Below are positions 30,473 through 39,105 of a stretch of DNA of 64,000 bases, one piece after another. The first letter of the stretch is position 1, and the number at the start of each line of letters is the position of its first letter. Origin of the DNA: Agapanthus africanus (lineage: Eukaryota; Streptophyta; Magnoliopsida; Asparagales; Amaryllidaceae). The stretch is taken from contig JASDDO010000006.1 in assembly GCA_030015575.1 (NCBI GenBank), positions 322,076,361 through 322,140,360 of the forward strand, in the 5' to 3' direction. The position numbers were made by a program, and so were the translations under genes. Under the pieces are notes generated by a model. That model made no database searches. It was not told where the DNA came from and saw nothing but the letters and a program-made list of their open reading frames with translations.

Positions 30473-31630
30473 AAATTCCTGGTTATGTGGAACGCGGATA
30501 ACGTCACTCTTTGACCCCGTGGAAAACGTCCAGAGCAGATCCTGGTCCTCGCAGAGCACGGCAGTGAACCCGTATGAAGCATCCAGAGCGGAGCCTAGTC
30601 CTCGCCGAGCACGGCAGTGAACCCGTGTGAAGCATCTAGTGCAAAATTCCTGGTTACGTGGAACGCGGATAACGTCACTCTTTGACCCCGTGGAAAACGT
30701 CCAGAGCGGATCCTGGTCCTCACAGAGCACGGCAGTGAACCCGTGTGAAGCATCCAGAGCGGAGCCTAGTCCTCGCCGAGCACGGCAGTGAACCCGTGTG
30801 AAGCATCTAGTGCAAAATTCCTGGTTACGTGGAACGCGGATAACGTCACTCTTTGACCCCGTGGAAAATGTCCAGAGCGGATCCTGGTCCTCACAGAGCA
30901 CGGCAGTGAACCCGTGTGAAGCATCCAGAGCGGAGCCTAGTCCTCGCCGAGCACGGCAGTGAACCCGTGTGAAGCATCTAGTGCAAAATTCCTGATTACG
31001 TGGAACGCGGATAACGTCACTCTCTGACCCCGTGGAAAACGTCCAGAGCGGAGCCTAGTCCTCGCCGAGCATGGCAGTGAACCCGTGTGAAGCATCTAGT
31101 GCAAAATTCCTGGTTACGTGGAACGCGGATAACGTCACTCTTTGACCCCGTGGAAAACGTCCAGAGCGGAGCCTAGTCCTCGCCGAGCACGGCAGTGAAT
31201 CCGTGTGAAGCATCTAGTGCAAAATTCCTGGTTACGTAGAACGCGGATAGCGTCACTCTTTGACCCCGTGGAAAACGTCCAGAGCGGAGCCTAGTCCTCG
31301 CCGAGCACGGCAGCGAACCCGTGTGAAGCATCTAGTGCAAAATTCCTGGTTACGTGGAACGCTGATAATGTCACTCTTTGACCCCGTGGAAAAACGTCCA
31401 GAGCGGATCCTGGTCCTCGCAGAGCACGGCAGTGAACCCGTGTGAAGCACCCAGAGCGGAGCCTAGTCCTCGCCGAACACGGCAGTGAACCCGTGTGAAG
31501 CATCTAGTGCAAAATTCCTGGTCACGTGGAACGCGGATAACGTCACTCTTTGACCCCGCGGAAAACGCCCAGAGCGGAGCCTGGTCCTCGCCGAGCACGG
31601 AAGTGAACCCGTGTGAAGCATCCAGAGCAA
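30473..31630 (+). repeat. 118/171-bp tandem array of A (8 units)
   Basis: Units begin with AAAATTCCTGGTTACGTGG at about 30473, 30643, 30813, 30984, 31103, 31221, 31339 and 31511. Spacing is either 118 bp or 170-172 bp, the long form carrying an extra copy of the GAGCACGGCAGTGAACCCG half. Copy B has only two units here (50087, 50258). Overlapping ORFs on both strands come from the repeats. Confidence 0.85.
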
Positions 31631-32030
31631 ATACCGGACTGTGGAGTCCTTAAAATCCACGGACTATGACGTCCTTAACCTCGACCGCAACGTCTTAAAA
31701 CTAACGATCAACCCCCCCGATTCCCTACGGATTCTGCCTTGGTTTAAGGGTACATCTCTTCACTCCTTTGATACCTGGCGTTGTAATTCCTCAACGTCTT
31801 CAAAGAGGTGACGGGTCCCTGCAACCAAACATCGGACTGTGGAGTCCCTAAATCCACGGACTATGAGGTCCTTAACCTTGACCGTGATGTCTTAAAACTA
31901 ACAGCGGACTGTGGAGTCCTTAAATCCACGGACTATGAGGTCCTTAACCTTGACCGCGACGTCTTTAAACTACAATACCTGGAGAAACCCCTGACTCCGT
32001 AAAACACGGACAAGGGTAGCCACATCCAGC
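31631..32030 (+). repeat. LTR-like GGAC...GTCC block in the 3' region of A
   Basis: Repeats the LTR arrangement at a small scale: GGACTGTGGAGTCCTTAAA monomers, a 52-nt hairpin, then more monomers. It may be a relic of an older LTR or a functional duplicate of the LTR structure block. Confidence 0.65.
31760..31811 (+). ncRNA. 52-nt conserved hairpin, copy A3
   Basis: Outer stem of the TTTGA/TCAAA type, loop TAATTCCT; the only one in A outside the LTRs. Followed by CGGGTCC. Confidence 0.55.
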
Positions 32031-32205
32031 ACTTACAAGTCATCACGACCTGTGAGGAAGAAAAACTCTCTTGTGAGATCCTTACGACTCTCAAGGGAAA
32101 ACCCGCTTAAGAATCCTCACGATTTTTAAGAAGAAGTTACACCTATGGGATCTTCTCGACCTGTAGGGAGAAAAGCCCTTTATGAGACCTTTGTGGCTCT
32201 TAAAA
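32031..32205 (+). repeat. Hairpin array 3 of A
   Basis: Units such as CTTAAGAATCCTCACGATTT and TTGTGAGATCCTTACGACTC in the same arm-loop-arm design. 32206-32448 beyond it shows nothing I recognise. Confidence 0.6.
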
Positions 32206-32448
32206 TGCAAAAGTCTTAGCAAGCAGATCTTAACCCGGAGTCTTAAGCTATCGCTGCCCCGCGAGGAGGTCAAGATAAATTGTCCGCAAACGCATTCAAT
32301 GAAAGGGGACACACCATTAAGAAGAAAAATGTATCTTTTATTCATAAACCAAAATAGATACAAAGTACAACTTACGAAAGAAACAAAAAAAAAGGAGATA
32401 CTCTCATTCATGAGTATGTACAAAAAGGGGGAGAAAAGATACAAGTCC

Positions 32449-32910
32449 TCAAGCCGGCGGGCGGTGCAGTAATTTTACCAGCTCATCGTTCTGTTGCTGA
32501 GCCACGGCTTCATGACGCAAGATCTCCAGAAGACGAGCCTCCGCCTGAGCTTGCTGAGCCTGATACGAAGCAAGCCGAGCTTTGAGCTCTTTCTCGGTGG
32601 CTTTATGAGCCTCGACCCTCTCACGAGTGAACGTGGCAGCTTTATCGAGAGCCACTACCTCTTTTATGGACTCCCGAAGCACCCGCCAGAGTTCGTATGC
32701 CTTGTTGGCTTTGGCTGTGAGGCTGGCATGAAGCTCGCTCAGCGCCTTAGCAGCTAGCTCTCTCTCCGAAAATTTACGGCCGAACCCTTTTCTCGCACAA
32801 CAATATGTTCGCTACGTGTCGCTCTATCAGGCCACGTAAGCTCGCTTTCATGACCACAGCCTTGGAAACAAGACATTTACAAGACCGTATAAATGGGCTT
32901 CCAGTCGACG
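32449..32910 (-). pseudogene. Antisense ORF 3 of A, coiled coil, frameshifted
   Basis: Minus-strand frame open at 32449-32780, ending KLLHRPPA. It is helical and rich in Ala, Glu, Gln and Lys with heptad-like spacing, and about 95% identical in DNA to 51125-51430 of B. Upstream of about 32745 similarity falls sharply. One extra base near 32786 (compare the CEKRLGRKFS region of B) breaks the frame, while homology continues to about 32910. The product of the intact homologue is probably a coiled-coil protein; antisense extra ORFs 3' of pol are known in Tat-lineage elements, usually without assigned function. Confidence 0.6.
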
Positions 32911-33245
32911 GGAATAATCGATCTAAAACGCGCTCACATCACCTGACGTGAAAGGCAACAAGAAAGATTTCCGACATATTTCAAGCATGCGTTCGCAATC
33001 ATATGAGTATTCAAAAAAATAATAATAATAATAATAGCATTTGCAATCGCATGAACGTTCATAATACCCAAAAAGGTCTGATGCGCAGGAAAGTAATGAT
33101 AGCATTTGCAACTAAAGAAAATTCTCATGAGAAGAATATGAAGTTTATTTATGCAAGCGGAAACATACATACTAGTACCAAGCCTACATGGAAGTTCGGC
33201 ATAAAGCGTAAAAAAAAGGAGGGACTAATTTAAAAATGTTCTACG
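32911..33245. other. Spacer between antisense ORFs 3 and 2
   Basis: AT-rich, with a short AAT microsatellite near 33010-33035. No supported gene; could hold an intron or the 3' end of antisense ORF 2. Confidence 0.5.
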
Positions 33246-33773
33246 CTAACGGAAAAGGTCACCAAACATGGGATCAACGGCACAGGGGTTAACGAAGCAG
33301 AGGACAAAATTCTCCATCTCTCTCTCTGCTTTCTCCAGCACATCAAAGCGACGGTTCTCACGAGGAGTCGCTCCCCATCGATTGGCGCCGTGTTCGTCCG
33401 CGAAAGCAGACATAATAGCTCGTCGGGCCTTGATCTGGCTCAGCAGATGAATTGAGCAATCCTTCAAAGCCTGAGTAATCAGGCACGCTTCATGAAATCT
33501 CTCGAGCTTTTCTTCCGCCGCGTCGAGCATCGCCAGGGTCATCTCCGCCGGGTGAGGAGGGATGTCGGCAAGCACGGCCGTGAGAATCATCCGGAGCCAG
33601 AGGGAACCCATCGGGAGGGGGGACCCCCTACGGATCGAGAGTTCATGCATGGCTGAGTCGCATTCATCGTCGGTAAGAAGTGGATCCACTAACCGAGCAG
33701 CAAAGCGGGGGATCATCTCCTCGATAGGCACTTCCCATGGCTGTCGACGAGCGTGTGGACGGTTGCAGGCCAT
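33246..33773 (-). CDS. Antisense ORF 2 of A (175 aa, helical, unknown function)
   Basis: Starts at a true ATG (33773) and ends at TAG. Predicted helical by composition, no signal peptide or membrane segment. Its middle and C-terminus parallel antisense ORF 1: LDAAEEKLERFHEACLI against LDTAEDKVHSVYLMGLI, and FVLCFVNPCAVDPMF against NLEFLNPCPASEVL. Upstream on the minus strand, TTTAATTTGAG followed by GAG could be a splice acceptor near 33790. I recognise no domain. It is encoded opposite to the retroelement transcript, so it needs its own promoter (see 35240-35400). Confidence 0.55.
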   Translation of the reverse strand: MACNRPHARRQPWEVPIEEMIPRFAARLVDPLLTDDECDSAMHELSIRRGSPLPMGSLWLRMILTAVLADIPPHPAEMTLAMLDAAEEKLERFHEACLITQALKDCSIHLLSQIKARRAIMSAFADEHGANRWGATPRENRRFDVLEKAEREMENFVLCFVNPCAVDPMFGDLFR

Positions 33774-34250
33774 AGCACTCAGATACTCCTCAAATTAAAT
33801 CACGTCAATATGGGAATGAATTTCTCTGTGAGGAGAAAATAGGTTGTGGCCTCAAGAATATAAAGAAGTGCATTAAGTGCGGTGCGCGGAAGATCTTGCA
33901 TGGTGAAGCTATTTCCAAGGCCCAAAAAAGGAAAGGCATCGAAAATCAAGGAGATGGAACTATTTCCGAGGCCTTTTTTTCTGCGTCTGATATTGTGCAC
34001 TGAAAATAGGGCATGGGAAGATTTTGGAAACAGCCCCGTCAAGGGACCCCACGTGCAGAATACGTGAGGCCTAAACCCGATGTACACTAAAACAAAAGAA
34101 AAATGGAGTAACACCCTGCATATTGAAAGCACCAACAACAACAATAGCAAAATGATAAAATCCCAGAGAAAGGCATGCAAACATGGAAAAACATAATAAA
34201 ACTTGTCACTGAATCTTTCAAGAAGTTCATACAAAATAAAGAGGACACGT
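33774..34250. other. Spacer between antisense ORFs 2 and 1
   Basis: No conserved ORF. Short frames on both strands are not supported by homology inside the window. May contain an intron or a poly(A) region of the antisense unit. Confidence 0.45.
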
Positions 34251-34762
34251 TTACAATGGTAAGACTTCAGACGCGGGGCATGGGTTGAGAAACTCAAGAT
34301 TAACTTTGTCCAAGATTCTCCAAGCATTTCGAACCTCCCGAGTGTGCTTCCTCTCGCGGTCGCAAGCGTCGGGGTCCTCACGAATGTCCTCCACCCTCCG
34401 ATAGGCGGCAAGTATGGCTGACTGCTGAAAGACTTGGTGCAAGAGATCAATGAGGTGATCTCGCCTCCTCTTTGAGATCAAACCCATCAGGTACACCGAA
34501 TGCACCTTATCCTCAGCAGTGTCCAAGGCCCCGAGCGGTATGCCGGTGCAAAAGAGAGGAAGTGCCTCCCGGATCGCCAACACGATCAGCCTCAGAAGAG
34601 AAGAGCGACGGGGGAGTAGCCGATGGTTGTACTCATCAAAGCGGCTCATGATCTCGGCACACTGAGCATCGGTGAACTCCTGGTTCTGACTGCGGCCCAA
34701 TGCACGAATATTCCCATAGGAAATGATCTCGTCAAGACCATACAGATGGGCATCCATAATAC
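34251..34762 (-). CDS. Antisense ORF 1 of A (about 168 aa, paralogue of ORF 2)
   Basis: The frame is open from 34787, but I favour the ATG at 34757 (MDAHLYGLDEIISYG), because just upstream the minus strand reads CCATTATTTCAG at the 34763 edge, a good splice acceptor. The stop is a TAA at 34253-34251. Mostly helical, charged C-terminal half; shares with ORF 2 the LD(T/A)AE(D/E)K motif, the following helices and the (F/L)(V/L)NPC ending. No known domain recognised. First ORF downstream of the antisense promoter, so probably the main product of the antisense transcript. Confidence 0.55.
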
Positions 34763-34787
34763 CTGAAATAATGGTCATGAGAATCAT

Positions 34788-35260
34788 TACAAAGCCCCCA
34801 TTTCATTAATTGCAGAAGAACAACCTCGGGCCAAGAGACCCCAAGAAGCCTCCGTGTGAAGAAATTGAGTTCTTCATTGGAATTAAATTCCTTATTAAGA
34901 GAAGGGAATTAAATTCCCAGAAACATTTTTGGGATGGAATTAAATTCCATGGATTTGAACCGCCATCATCATCTCCCTAAGGATCATCTAAACCCTAAGA
35001 GATCTACTGTGGGAGGTTAAGTGGTCTCATATTTTGGTTAAAGAACTTGAAGAGAAATGGGTTCTTTGTGAAACCCTTGATATGGATTTAAAATCTAGAG
35101 AGTTTTGTCAAAATGAAGGTGCTTCGATTACCATTACCTGAGTAGGAAGAGTCTTTTTAAACAGAGTTAAACTCTAAAAATATTTCAAGGCAGAGAACTA
35201 AGCTCTGGAAGAAGAGAATTAAATTCTCAGAAAAAGTTCTCAAAAGAAGGAGATGAGCAA
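34788..35260 (-). other. Leader of the antisense unit with inverted TTTAA dyads
   Basis: Contains GGAATTAAATTCC (twice, about 34880-34955), GAGTTAAACTC (about 35165) and GAGAATTAAATTCTC (about 35217), the same dyads as the LTR leader but with the core reading TTTAA on the minus strand. This mirrors the order downstream of the LTR TATA box. Confidence 0.6.
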
Positions 35261-35289
35261 AGTGAAGGCTCTTCGGAAGGGACATGAAC

Positions 35290-35296
35290 ATTTATA
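35290..35296 (-). promoter_or_regulatory. TATA box of the antisense unit
   Basis: Minus-strand TATAAAT in the context CATCCTATAAATG, about 75 bp from a minus-strand G-box pair and about 530 bp upstream of antisense ORF 1. The LTR context is CTCCTATAAATAG. Confidence 0.6.
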
Positions 35297-35371
35297 GGAT
35301 GTGATGGAGACGCTTCATCTCCTTAAATCCCTAAAGGAATCTAACGGTCACAAAAGGTGACAGCGTTGCAC

Positions 35372-35389
35372 TCACGTGCTGACACGTGA
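35372..35389 (-). promoter_or_regulatory. G-box pair of the antisense promoter
   Basis: TCACGTGCTGACACGTGA: two CACGTG cores separated by four bases, the same spacing as in the LTR arrays, lying between LTR 2 and the antisense TATA box. Confidence 0.65.
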
Positions 35390-35399
35390 GAACAACGCT

Positions 35400-35410
35400 G
35401 TGGGGGCATT
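35400..35410 (+). other. Candidate polypurine tract of element A
   Basis: GTGGGGGCATT directly before the TG of LTR 2; short and interrupted, so only a likely PPT. Confidence 0.4.
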
Positions 35411-36237
35411 TGTTTCCTGATTTAAAATCAGAAAAGCTTATGGAAAAAGCTTCAGAAAAGGGTCACGTGCTTACACGTGACCAGCAGTCACGTGTTGGCA
35501 CGTGACACCTAAAAGCATCAGCAAGACAAGTTCAGTTTCCCAACTACATCGAAGAAAAGGGCTTCAGAAAGAGTCACGTGCTCCCACGTGACCAGGGTTA
35601 CGTGTCGGCACGTGACATTTAAAAGCAAGCGGCATAGGCACATTGGTTCGCTGATCAAATCAAGGAAAAGGCTTCAGAAGAGGTCACGTGCTCCCACGTG
35701 ACCAGGGTCACGTGTTGGCACGTGACGCTCAAAACATCAGACTCATTCTCCGGTTAAATCAAGAAAAAGACTCCAGACGAGGGTCACGTGCTCACACGTG
35801 ACCAGGGGTCACGTGGTGGCACGTGACGGCTAAGCAGCAAAAGAAGGCAGAGTGCAAAAGAAGAAAATGGCTCGTTACAAGGGGGTCACGTGCCCACACG
35901 TGACCAAGGGTCACGTGGCCGCACGTGACCAGCTTTCAAAGCCCATTTGTTAAACAGAATTAAATTCTGAGAAAAGACCTCTCAAGTCTTTCCAAAAGCA
36001 ACCGATTGAATTAAAGATTTAGAGTGATTAAATATCATCTATCTATGGGAAAATCTCGAATTTGGGAAGATTTCCCTTTTAAATCTAACAGAAATCGCAA
36101 AGGAGAATCGCTGGATTTGAAATCCAATGGTGAATAAAATTCACCTAAGAATCCAAAGGTCCAGAACGAATGATGGATGCAAATCAAATCTCTCAATAAA
36201 GATACGTCAAAAAACTAATTGACTCGGCTGCTTCTCC

Positions 36238-36245
36238 TATAAATA
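36238..36245 (+). promoter_or_regulatory. TATA box of LTR 2
   Basis: TATAAATA within CTCCTATAAATAGGAG, identical in context to 16615-16622. Confidence 0.8.
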
Positions 36246-37703
36246 GGAGCCGAGACACAAAAAAAAAAGAGACAGACACGCAGAGGGAAGAAAAGGGAGA
36301 GAGCCTTAATACTTTGAGGAATCTGGATCTTCTGCAAAAGAAAACCCTAGGAAAGAAAGGGAAGGCTTTTTGAAAGAAAGAGAATTTAATCCTCAACAGA
36401 GTTCAACTCTGATGTAAAACAAGAAGAACATATTTCTTCTCTCTTAGATGGAGGATCTGTAAAGCGCACATCTCCCCTTGAAGTTGAGAATTTAATTCTC
36501 AATGGGTTGAGATCCTGCCATGCTGATCCAAAGCATAGAGAGGGAATGGAAGCACGAGAATTTAATTCTCACAGAACTATAGGAATTTAATTCCTTTAAA
36601 ATAAAATTAGGGTTTGACCCTGTGTCATGGGAATTTAATTCCTTCAGAATAAAAAGAAACAGGGTTTAACCCTAATTAAGAACTTAGTTCTGTTAAAACA
36701 ACAAGAACGTAATTCCCTTAATCTTACTCCCCAGAATAATTCTCTAACAGAGAGTGGGAGTTTAATTCCTTAAAGCTTTTATTAGGGTTTAACCCTATTC
36801 AGTTCTTCATATATATGAGGAATTTAATTCCTACAGAAAATTCAGGGTTCAACTCTTCAAAAGGAACTAGGAATTTAATTCCTCTGGAATTATTGTCAGG
36901 GTTCAACCCTACGAGGAATTCAATTCCTGAAAGGGATTAACAGATCTTCTAAACAACTACAGAAAAGAAGGGTCACGTGTCACCACGTGACCCCCCCAAA
37001 AGATCTACAGAAAGCCTTTTGAGGCAGTACCTCACGTGACCCACGTGACCCTTAACAGAAGCTTTAACATACCTCGATTAGACACCCGTCACGTGATGAC
37101 ACGCGATGCTCCAAAAATGCGATATCCTCAGAAGAACAAATGAAGGGAGGGCGCTCTCACGTGTTGCCACGTGACCCCTCTTGCCTTAGTGTTTAACACT
37201 AAATTGGAACTCCCGAATCCAGTGTTAAAACATTGTTGGGCCTTAGTGTTCAACACTAATCAAAGAACTTTATTTGCAGTGTTCGACACTGATTACCTTA
37301 GTGGTTAACACTAATTTGAGATCTCCGTTGCCAGTGTTTAACACTGATCTGTTTTAGTGTTTAATGCTAATTTGAAAGCCTTGTTGCTGGTGTTTAACAC
37401 CAATTATCTTTTAGTGTTAAACACTAACTTGTCAATTTCATTCCCAGTGTTCAACACTGATTGGTCTGTAGTGTTTAACACTAGGCTTTGGCCCAATTGG
37501 CTAAATAGCCAGAGACAAAGTCTCTCCATCAAGGGACCAACAGGAAGCCAATATTCCAGACATGATTGGACTTAGCCCAAGATGGCCATAAGTCCTCAAT
37601 TCGTAATTAACTGGGCTAATGGGCTCATAACATAATTAATTGGTCTTGATCCCAAATTGGGCCAAAGACTACTTAATCCACTCCGGTTCCAGGGTACATC
37701 TCT

Positions 37704-37755
37704 TCACTCCTTTGATACTTGGCGTTGTAATCCCTCAACGTCTTCAAAGAGGTGA
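37704..37755 (+). ncRNA. 52-nt conserved hairpin, copy B1
   Basis: TTTGA/TCAAA form, as in A1. Confidence 0.6.
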
Positions 37756-37783
37756 CGGGTCCCGATGACCACACATTGATACG

Positions 37784-38100
37784 GACTGTGGGGTCCTTAA
37801 ACCCATGGACTACGACGTCCTTAACCTCGACCGAGATGTCTTAAAACTAATAATGGACTGTGGGGTCCTTAAACCCATGGACTACGACGTCCTTAACCTC
37901 GACCGAGATGTCTTAAAACTAACAACGGACTGTGGGGTCCTTAAACCCATGGACTACGACGTCCTTAACCTCGACCGAGATGTCTTAAAACTAACAATGG
38001 ACTGTGGGGTCCTTAAACCCATGGACTACGACGTCCTTAACCTCGACCGAGATGTCTTAAAACTAACAATGGACCGCAATGTCCTTAAACTACCTACGGA
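37784..38100. repeat. 72-bp tandem repeat of LTR 2
   Basis: Four full units of three GGAC...GTCC monomers plus degenerate monomers. The fourth unit is better preserved than in LTR 1 (GACGTCC where LTR 1 has GACATCC). Confidence 0.8.
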
Positions 38101-38295
38101 CCGCAATGTCCTTAAACTAGCAATGGACCACTATGTCCTTAAACTGGAACAATAGAGCCCAAACGCTCTTTTGTCGGATCTAAACGATCCCGTTTAAGTT
38201 GATCTTAGCCGCAAATATGGCTAACGTATCCTTAAACTTTCAAACAGACTGGACTATGAATCCCCCCAATCGACTTTGGCTCAAGGGTACATCTC

Positions 38296-38348
38296 TGAAC
38301 TCCTCTGACATCTGTCGTTGTAATCCTTCAACGTCGTCAGAGAGGTGA
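38296..38348 (+). ncRNA. 52-nt conserved hairpin, copy B2
   Basis: CTCTGAC/GTCAGAG form; its 3' arm reads GAGAGGTGA where A2 has GAGAAGTGA, restoring one more pair. Confidence 0.6.
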
Positions 38349-38958
38349 CGGGTCCCGACGGCCACACATTCAATGGACCACTATGTCCCAAAACTGGAAC
38401 AATAGAGCCCCAAATGCTCTTTTGTCGGATCTAAACGATCCCGTTAAGTTGATCTTAGTCTCAAGTTAGACTAACGTATCCTTAACAAACGTTTGAGTTG
38501 ATCTTAGCCTCAAATATGGCTAACGTATCCTCAAACCAAACCCCCAAACCCAAATCTAAGATAAATACGGATTTGGACTAGTCCACGTCCTACGGGCGAC
38601 GACATAACTCAGTCTCCGTATACAATCCACGGGCAACCACAAATAAAAAAAAAACACACGACACGAAGTGACCATCTGGAGAAGGAGAAAATTGTTACCG
38701 CAACGCGGTAGCGTAATTAACTGCAGGGGCTTGCGCCTGCAGGGAAGAGCGTCCCCACAATCAAAAACCCCTCGTGCGAGGGGGAATCTGACGAAGTCTG
38801 CTACATCTGACGCATCCGTTTAAACCTTCGATACATGGTGCCATAAATCAACTTGGCATCTTCGGAGAGGTGGACGGATAGCACCAATTAGCATCTGTCC
38901 CGAAACTCAGGCATGGACGTCCCCGCGTCCCGGCCTCCGTTCGGAGGGGAACAGATTC

Positions 38959-38977
38959 TGGCACGCCCGATGGGACC
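38959..38977 (+). other. Primer binding site of element B
   Basis: TGGCACGCCCGATGGGACC, one base different from A and C (G to A), possibly weakening priming. Confidence 0.65.
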
Positions 38978-39105
38978 TTTTCCTCTTTCCACTCCACACT
39001 TCGTGTGTCGTGATTCGCGAACCAATCGCGGTTCGCTAATGGTGGCCCTTGGGTTTCAAGATACTAAGAATTGGCGTCTCGCTTATTGCAGAAAGCAAAG
39101 GATCG

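Larger units (their letters stand above)
15787..38953 (+). mobile_element. Giant Tat-type Ty3/gypsy element A, with both LTRs
   Basis: Two LTRs of exactly 3543 bp bracket an internal region with PBS, gag-pro-pol, 3' repeat arrays and three minus-strand ORFs. The RT, degenerate RNase H, second RNase H, integrase order and the antisense extra ORFs are hallmarks of the plant Tat lineage (Grande, Retand, RetroSat, Ogre relatives). Total length 23.2 kb. The right LTR is also the left LTR of element B, so no target duplication can be read there. The left end lies in the gag of element Y, preceded by GGTTG. Confidence 0.85.
35411..38953 (+). repeat. LTR 2 (3' LTR of A, 5' LTR of B)
   Basis: 3543 bp, the same length as LTR 1 and nearly identical. 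Retains the G-box arrays (35464-35927 and 36972-37175; one core mutated to TACGTG), TATA dyad, TTTAA dyads (about 36380-36935), AGTGTTTAACACT array (37186-37484), 72-bp repeat (37784-38100, one extra full-length frame) and both hairpins. Followed directly by the PBS of element B. Confidence 0.9.

Noticed and set aside
30467..30901. 144-aa minus-strand ORF with repeated GFTAVLCEDQDPLWTF units
   Set aside because: Translation of the 118/171-bp tandem array; the frame exists because unit lengths happen to preserve it in part. Copy B has only a short remnant.
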